NCBI GenBank assembly: GCA_030838885.1
Contig: JAUZEU010000760.1
Location: forward strand, 1-11,079
DNA length: 11,079 nucleotides
Origin: Bryobacterales bacterium
GTDB taxonomy: Bacteria; Acidobacteriota; Terriglobia; Bryobacterales; Bryobacteraceae
Direction of reading: 5' to 3'
Numbering within the stretch: position 1 is the first letter of the stretch; the number at the start of each line of letters is the position of its first letter. Made by a program: the position numbers and the translations under genes. This document shows positions 7,107 through 11,079 of the stretch, piece by piece. The notes beneath the pieces are model-generated. The model was given only the letters and a program-made list of their open reading frames with translations. It ran no database searches and was not told the origin of the DNA.

Positions 7107-9284
7107 ATGTTTTCGAATACGAGACGTGCATTCCTGCGAGGCGCAATCAGCGCCTCGCCTCTTCTGGCCCAGGCAGGCACGACCGGGAACAGCAACAACT
7201 CAACCGAGGCACAATTTCCGGGCGTAGCTTACAGGAACTATCCCCGATGCCTCCCCAATTACCTGCGGCGACTCGCTTCCGCGGCTCGCGAGAAACGGGA
7301 TGCGGAACTGGCGCGCATCGTTTCCACGCAAGCCGTTGATGAGCGGCAACGCTGGGCGCGAAAAACTCTGCTTGATCTGATTGGAGCCTTTCCTGAAAAG
7401 ACCGACCTCAACGCAAAAGTAGTCGGTTCCTTTGAGCGGCAGGGCTACCGGCTCGAACGAATTGTGTACGAGAGCCGCCCCAAACTGTTCGTCTCTGCAA
7501 ACCTGTATGTGCCAACCACAGGACGTCCTCCCTATCCTGGTGTACTGTTCCAGTTGGGGCATTCCTGGAATGGTAAGGCTTGGGGCTCTTATCAGAGAGC
7601 TTGCCAGGGCATGGCGAAGCTGGGTTTTCTTGTTCTGGCATTCGACCCTGCCGGACAAGGTGAAAGGGTGTATTATCCGGACAGTACCGGCGTGCGTACC
7701 CGCCTTGAAGGGGGCTCGGATGGCGAGCACACGATGCCAGGCAAGCAAATGCTGCTGGCGGGTAGTACGTGCAGCCAGTTCCAGCTTTGGGATGCCGTGC
7801 GCAGCCTGGACTATCTCGCGGCACATCCTCTTGCAGACTCCACGAAGTTGGCTTCCACCGGCCAGTCGGGGGGAGCGACACTCACCATGCTGCTGGCTGC
7901 GGTGGACGACCGCTTGAAAGCCGCAGCCGTCTTCAGTGGCAACACGGAAAATCTGGCGTGTAAGGATTTTCTTCCACCCGGTTCGACAGACGACGCCGAG
8001 CAGAACTTTATCGGAGCCGGCCCGCTCGGTTTCGACCGTTGGGACCTGTTTTATCCCTTCGCTCCAAAACCAATGCTGATTTCGATCAGCGATAAAGACA
8101 GCTTTGGCACCTACTCGCCCAACTACGTAGCAGGTTCCTGGGCAGAATACAAGAAGTTAGCTCGTGTCTATCGCCTCATGGGAGCGTCGAACCTTCTGAA
8201 CTGGGCCGATACTCCGCTGCCGCACGGACTGTCTTATGACAGCCGTCTCCAGATGTACAACTGGTTCTCGCGCCATCTCAAAGGAGTGGCCGAGCCGATT
8301 CTCAAGGAGCCGGAGGTTGCGCCGGAGCCGGCCGAGAATTTATGGGTTTCCAAATCCGGAAGTGTGCTGCGCTCTTTTGGTGGAGAGACTCCTTTTAGCC
8401 TGACGAAAAAGCGGTCTGAATCTCTCAATAAATCGGCCAAAACCGTTCCCCTGGATCAGTTGCTTGGCGTCGAAGGGCGTCGGCCGCAAACTCCCGCGGT
8501 ATCGCTGAAAAAAGTGCCTTCACCAGGTGGCGTCACGGTGGAAGCTGTCGACGTTCCCTCAGTCGCCGATGTGAATCTTCCCGCCTGGCTGTTTCGCCCG
8601 GCAGCGGAATCGCCGGGTAAACCGGTGGTTTTGCTGCTCCACCCCGCAGGACGCAATGCCGCCTGGGGAGAGGACGAACTCTGTCATCAGCTGGCCCTCA
8701 CAGGCCTTACGGTTTGTGCCGCAGACGTGCGGGGCATCGGCGATTTATCGCCCGAATTTAGCTCAGGTGCTCCCGGTTACGCCCGCTCGCACCAGACAGA
8801 AGAGGACTATGCGTGGTCGTCTCTTATCCTGGGCAGACCTCTGCTCGGACAACGGGTCACGGATATTCTTGCCGTGACACAAGCGTTGCGGACGGGCTTC
8901 GGACTGCAGGGACGGGAAATCGTGGTCGCCGCGTTCGGAACCATGACGGTTCCGGCGTTGTTTGCCGCTGCGCTGGGACGCGAGATCAATCGGCTTTACC
9001 TTGCGGGCGGCCTGTCTTCGTACCGGAGTATTGTCAACACGGAAGATTACCGCCACACTTTTGCCGACTTTGTACCGAACATCCTTGCACACACTGATCT
9101 TCCGGAGATCGTCGCCAGCCTTGCGCCAAGGCGGGTTGTGATTGCGGGCGCGGTGGATGCCAAAGGCGCAAACCACTTTCCCGGCGAGGCGCGCAATATC
9201 TATAGTTCTCTCAAGAGCGGCCATATAGATCTTCGGGATCGGGCGGACTGGAGTACAGCCGCACTGAAGGAGTTTTGCTCCTGA
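7107..9284 (+). CDS. Tat-exported tandem alpha/beta-hydrolase (esterase-like)
   Basis: This 725-residue protein begins with a twin-arginine signal (TRRAFLRG, residues 5-12). Domain 1 (about 60-400) resembles acetylxylan-esterase/prolyl-oligopeptidase-type hydrolases. It has LGHSWNGK near the expected oxyanion region, the nucleophile elbow GQSGG with S254, an acid at D329 or D331 (ISDKDS) and H373 (LPHGLS), so it should be active. Domain 2 (about 490-725) keeps the fold signature (LLLHPAGR, AADVRGIGD) but has AFGTMT (609-614) where a GxSxG elbow would be, so it is probably not a serine hydrolase. The start has a modest ribosome binding site (GAGAG, 7094-7098), and the 29-nt gap to the receptor gene indicates one transcript. 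Removal of acetyl or other ester groups from the imported glycan is likely; the exact bond is unknown. A glucuronoyl esterase is less likely because the GCSRxGK motif of that family is absent. Confidence 0.88.
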   Translation: MFSNTRRAFLRGAISASPLLAQAGTTGNSNNSTEAQFPGVAYRNYPRCLPNYLRRLASAAREKRDAELARIVSTQAVDERQRWARKTLLDLIGAFPEKTDLNAKVVGSFERQGYRLERIVYESRPKLFVSANLYVPTTGRPPYPGVLFQLGHSWNGKAWGSYQRACQGMAKLGFLVLAFDPAGQGERVYYPDSTGVRTRLEGGSDGEHTMPGKQMLLAGSTCSQFQLWDAVRSLDYLAAHPLADSTKLASTGQSGGATLTMLLAAVDDRLKAAAVFSGNTENLACKDFLPPGSTDDAEQNFIGAGPLGFDRWDLFYPFAPKPMLISISDKDSFGTYSPNYVAGSWAEYKKLARVYRLMGASNLLNWADTPLPHGLSYDSRLQMYNWFSRHLKGVAEPILKEPEVAPEPAENLWVSKSGSVLRSFGGETPFSLTKKRSESLNKSAKTVPLDQLLGVEGRRPQTPAVSLKKVPSPGGVTVEAVDVPSVADVNLPAWLFRPAAESPGKPVVLLLHPAGRNAAWGEDELCHQLALTGLTVCAADVRGIGDLSPEFSSGAPGYARSHQTEEDYAWSSLILGRPLLGQRVTDILAVTQALRTGFGLQGREIVVAAFGTMTVPALFAAALGREINRLYLAGGLSSYRSIVNTEDYRHTFADFVPNILAHTDLPEIVASLAPRRVVIAGAVDAKGANHFPGEARNIYSSLKSGHIDLRDRADWSTAALKEFCS

Positions 9285-9301
9285 TACTCGGTAATTTATC
9301 T

Positions 9302-9316
9302 CATTTCACGGAAATG
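9302..9316. repeat. Perfect inverted repeat upstream of the LacI promoter
   Basis: CATTTC-ACG-GAAATG has perfect 6-bp arms with a 3-nt centre. It lies 17 nt after the hydrolase stop and just before the -35 box of the regulator gene. As RNA it would be a weak AT-rich stem followed by TTTCTT, so it could be a poor terminator; as DNA it could be a protein-binding site. It overlaps the GAAA-N2-TTTC site at 9311-9320. Confidence 0.45.
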
Positions 9317-9320
9317 TTTC
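9311..9320. promoter_or_regulatory. Candidate LacI-type operator (site B)
   Basis: GAAA-TG-TTTC is a 10-bp site with palindromic arms, immediately next to the -35 box (9321) of the promoter for the LacI gene. It has the same arms and spacing as site A at 3694-3703. The placement suits autorepression together with control of the receptor operon. Binding by the neighbouring LacI protein is inference. Confidence 0.42.
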
Positions 9321-9349
9321 TTGCTACGATTCTCCGCTATGAGTATAGT
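9321..9349 (+). promoter_or_regulatory. Predicted sigma70-like promoter for the LacI-MFS genes
   Basis: TTGCTA (9321-9326, four of six matches) and TATAGT (9344-9349, five of six matches) are separated by the ideal 17 bp. A start is expected near 9356, leaving a leader of about 47 nt before the GTG codon. Confidence 0.6.
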
Positions 9350-9355
9350 CTTTAT

Positions 9356-9406
9356 ATGGGTGAAAGAATGGGGCGGACCAGGCCTGACGTTTCGAGGGGT
9401 GCGTGA
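9356..9406 (+). CDS. Possible 16-codon leader ORF overlapping the LacI start
   Basis: ATG at 9356 opens a frame encoding MGERMGRTRPDVSRGA, ending in TGA at 9404-9406. Its stop overlaps the GTG start of the regulator (GTGA, 9403-9406), the arrangement typical of translational coupling. The first ATG falls almost at the predicted transcription start, so it could be leaderless; an in-frame ATG at 9368 is the alternative start. An ORF this short can easily arise by chance. Confidence 0.25.
   Translation: MGERMGRTRPDVSRGA
9394..9399 (+). promoter_or_regulatory. Ribosome binding site that fixes the GTG start of the LacI gene
   Basis: GAGGGG, with GAGG 5 nt before GTG 9403. An in-frame TGA at 9385-9387 rules out any start further upstream, so this site and the GTG define the N-terminus. 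Confidence 0.65.
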
Positions 9407-10473
9407 AGAAAAAAACATCCTTTCTGGAGTTGGCTAAGCTTGCGAAAGTAAGCACAGCCACAGTGTCACGAATCGCTCGGGGGCAAGTGAACGTGGATTC
9501 GGGCATCCGTGCGCGCGTTCAGAAGGCGGCCGAGGAACTCGGTATCGATCTTGAGCAGAGGCGGAGCGAGAAATCGAATATTATCGCGTTCATTCTGGGG
9601 AACCGGAACCTCCTGCACAATTTTCAGGCGCGAGTACTCTCCGGAGCCGAACATTACTGTTCTTCCCAGAATAAAGAGCTGCTGTTCCTGTCGCTCCGAT
9701 ACTCGCCGTCAGTGCCGCCCCGCGAACTGCATCTGCCCCAGATCCTCAGCCAGCGCGCGCTGGTGCGCGCGGTGATTCTGGGAGGGACGAACTCGTCGAA
9801 CATCCTGGTGGCGCTTCGCGAGCGCGAAATACCCTTTTCGGTTCTTGGAAACAACGTGCTGGGCCAGTGGACGCCGGGCGAATACGATGCGGTTTACTCC
9901 GATGACATACAGGGTGCGGCCGACTTAACCCGTTATTTCATCGAGGAGGGCCACCGCGATATCTGGTTTATCGGAGACAGCGAGCTTCCATGGTACAGCC
10001 GCTGCGCGAAGGGATACCGCGAATGCATGGTCGGTTCCGGCCTGCAGCCGCGCTTCAGTGAAATTCACTCGGACGACCGGGAACTGGGCTACCTGGCGAT
10101 GAGGTCGATTCTCTCGCGGCGTGAGCCGGTGACGGCCGTCATTGCCGGATCGGATCAGATTGCCAGAGGCGTCTATGAGGCGCTGAATCAGTCCGGTCTT
10201 CGCATTCCGGACGACATTAGTGTCGCGGGTTTCAACGATAGCGAGGCGTCTTTGATGAATCCCGCGCTGACCAGTGTGCGGGAGTTTCCGGAGGAACTGG
10301 GCAGGCATCTTGCGGAGTTTGTTCTAAGGCGGATTCAGGAGCCAGAGCGGGAACCCCAGCAGTTGACCATACCGACACGCGTGGTGGTGCGTGAGTCTAC
10401 ACGGGGACGTTCGGCGCACACAACAGGATTGCTGCGCCGTCGGCCCGAGGCCACCGTGATTTCCGAAGCGTGA
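9403..10473 (+). CDS. LacI-family transcriptional regulator
   Basis: This 356-residue repressor or activator is expected to bind operator DNA as a dimer and respond to a sugar-like ligand. The N-terminal helix-turn-helix is clear (FLELAKLAKVSTATVSRIARG, residues 7-27, here split as FLELAKLAKVS and TATVSRIARG), followed by the third helix ending EELGID. The periplasmic-binding-protein-like domain runs from about 59 to 335, with typical motifs YSDDIQGAADLTRYF, GHRDIWFIGD and PDDISVAGFNDSE. The linker LEQRRSEKS (50-58) is about four residues shorter than in LacI and lacks the recognisable PNxxAxxL hinge-helix pattern. The start is GTG, followed by an A7 run (9409-9415) in codons 3-5. A polar, Arg-rich tail follows residue 335. 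It is transcribed with the MFS gene 20 nt downstream; likely targets are its own promoter and that of the receptor operon. Family call is firm, effector unknown. Confidence 0.95.
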   Translation: MKKKTSFLELAKLAKVSTATVSRIARGQVNVDSGIRARVQKAAEELGIDLEQRRSEKSNIIAFILGNRNLLHNFQARVLSGAEHYCSSQNKELLFLSLRYSPSVPPRELHLPQILSQRALVRAVILGGTNSSNILVALREREIPFSVLGNNVLGQWTPGEYDAVYSDDIQGAADLTRYFIEEGHRDIWFIGDSELPWYSRCAKGYRECMVGSGLQPRFSEIHSDDRELGYLAMRSILSRREPVTAVIAGSDQIARGVYEALNQSGLRIPDDISVAGFNDSEASLMNPALTSVREFPEELGRHLAEFVLRRIQEPEREPQQLTIPTRVVVRESTRGRSAHTTGLLRRRPEATVISEA

Positions 10474-10493
10474 ACGAGAAGCGCTGAATTTCG

Positions 10494-11079
10494 ATGACAG
10501 AGGAAACCCAGATCGAGCCCCGGGAGGTAATGCCTTCGCCCACGTTCCACCGGCGGTGGTGGATCGTCTGGGCGCTGTTCGGCTCGACAGTCCTCAATTA
10601 CATCAGTCGCCAGACACTGTCAGTACTTGCGCCGCTGATTTCAAAGCAGCTACATCTCAGCCACAGCGAGCTTTCCCACATCTTTGCGGCGTTTCAAATC
10701 TCTTATGCCCTGACGTGGCTTCTGGGCGGCATATTTCTGGATATCGTCGGCACGCGCCTGGGTCTTTCCATCGCGGTTGTCTGGTGGTCGCTTGTCAGTT
10801 TCATGACGAGCTTTGCCGGTTCAGTGACATCGTTTGGAGTCCTGCGATTTTTGCTCGGCATCGGTGAGGGTTTCAACTGGCCCGGCGCCAGCAAAGCCGT
10901 AGCAGAATGTTTTCCGCCACAGGAACGCGGCCTCGCTGTGGCCATCTTCGACAGCGGATCGAGTGTCGGTGGAGCTTTGGCTGCCATTTGCATCCCGTGG
11001 ATAGCCATTCATTTTGGCTGGCGCTCCGCATTTGCGTTTTCCGGAGCGCTGGGCTTTGCGTGGCTGGCGTGGTGGCTGG
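10494..11079 (+). CDS. MFS transporter, hexuronate/organic-anion (ACS) type (3' end outside window)
   Basis: The frame is open from ATG 10494 to the right edge, giving the first 195 residues of an inner-membrane carrier of the major facilitator superfamily. Visible traits are a first helix ending NYISRQTLSVLAPLI (35-49), motif A-like GGIFLDIVGTR (78-88), and RFLLGIGEG with R118 and E125, followed by NWPGASKAVAECFPPQER and the GSSVGG stretch of helix 5. These are typical of the anion:cation symporter branch that includes hexuronate, glucarate and galactonate carriers. About six helices are present, so roughly half the protein is missing. It follows the LacI gene by 20 nt, so uptake of the effector or pathway product is a natural role. 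The start is uncertain: ATG 10530 has a stronger but very close ribosome binding site. Subfamily assignment is moderately sure; substrate is inferred. Confidence 0.87.
   Translation, partial: MTEETQIEPREVMPSPTFHRRWWIVWALFGSTVLNYISRQTLSVLAPLISKQLHLSHSELSHIFAAFQISYALTWLLGGIFLDIVGTRLGLSIAVVWWSLVSFMTSFAGSVTSFGVLRFLLGIGEGFNWPGASKAVAECFPPQERGLAVAIFDSGSSVGGALAAICIPWIAIHFGWRSAFAFSGALGFAWLAWWL
10523..10527 (+). promoter_or_regulatory. Ribosome-binding-like GGAGG before an alternative MFS start
   Basis: GGAGG ends only 2 nt before the in-frame ATG at 10530. This is a strong core at poor spacing. The upstream ATG at 10494 has only GAGAAG, 12 nt away. Either codon could be the true start; residues 1-12 are polar and are not needed for the first membrane helix. 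Confidence 0.3.

Noticed and set aside
10057..10069. Palindrome AGTGAA-A-TTCACT inside the LacI gene.
   Set aside because: It is deep in coding sequence with no promoter nearby and a different half-site; chance is the simplest explanation.
1..11079. CRISPR array, tRNA or rRNA genes, insertion-sequence ends, toxin-antitoxin or phage-defence genes.
   Set aside because: I looked for regular repeats, cloverleaf-like sequence, transposase motifs and defence-type domains on both strands and saw none; everything coding fits a carbohydrate-utilisation locus.

Overview
The window (11,079 bp, moderately GC-rich, all recognisable genes on the + strand) looks like a carbohydrate-utilisation locus from an acidobacterium, most likely of the Solibacter/Bryobacter type. 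The basis for this is a very large Oar-like TonB-dependent receptor with an N-terminal carboxypeptidase-regulatory-like domain and no SusD partner, exported Gfo/Idh/MocA and DUF6807 proteins, and a LacI-type regulator with a short linker. The taxonomic call is inference; no rRNA or other marker is present.

Layout. Positions 1-88 hold the tail of a possible upstream gene. Positions 107-3569 form a tight three-gene run (gaps of 25 and 9 nt): a Tat-exported Gfo/Idh/MocA oxidoreductase, a Sec-exported DUF6807 ('PmoA-like') protein and a Sec-exported amidohydrolase of the TIM-barrel family. A 322-bp non-coding region (3570-3891) carries a good sigma70-like promoter with palindromes and a long 5' leader containing a hairpin. 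It drives a 1061-residue TonB-dependent receptor and, 29 nt further on, a Tat-exported 725-residue protein with two tandem alpha/beta-hydrolase domains, the second of which lacks a serine nucleophile. A second intergenic promoter (around 9321-9349) precedes a LacI-family regulator (GTG start) and a major facilitator transporter of the hexuronate/organic-anion (ACS) type, which runs off the right edge.

How the parts may work together (inference). The receptor would import a ligand too large for porins. The exported hydrolase could remove an ester group. The exported oxidoreductase, DUF6807 protein and amidohydrolase could modify the released sugar or lactone in the periplasm. The MFS carrier would bring the product into the cytoplasm, and the LacI protein would sense it. 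No glycoside hydrolase or polysaccharide lyase is visible in the window.

The most interesting signal is regulatory. By eye, the palindrome GAAA-N2-TTTC occurs exactly twice in the window, each time directly against the -35 box of one of the two predicted promoters (3694-3703 and 9311-9320). The LacI protein encoded here has a linker about four residues shorter than that of LacI, and both candidate operators lack the central CpG usual for this family.
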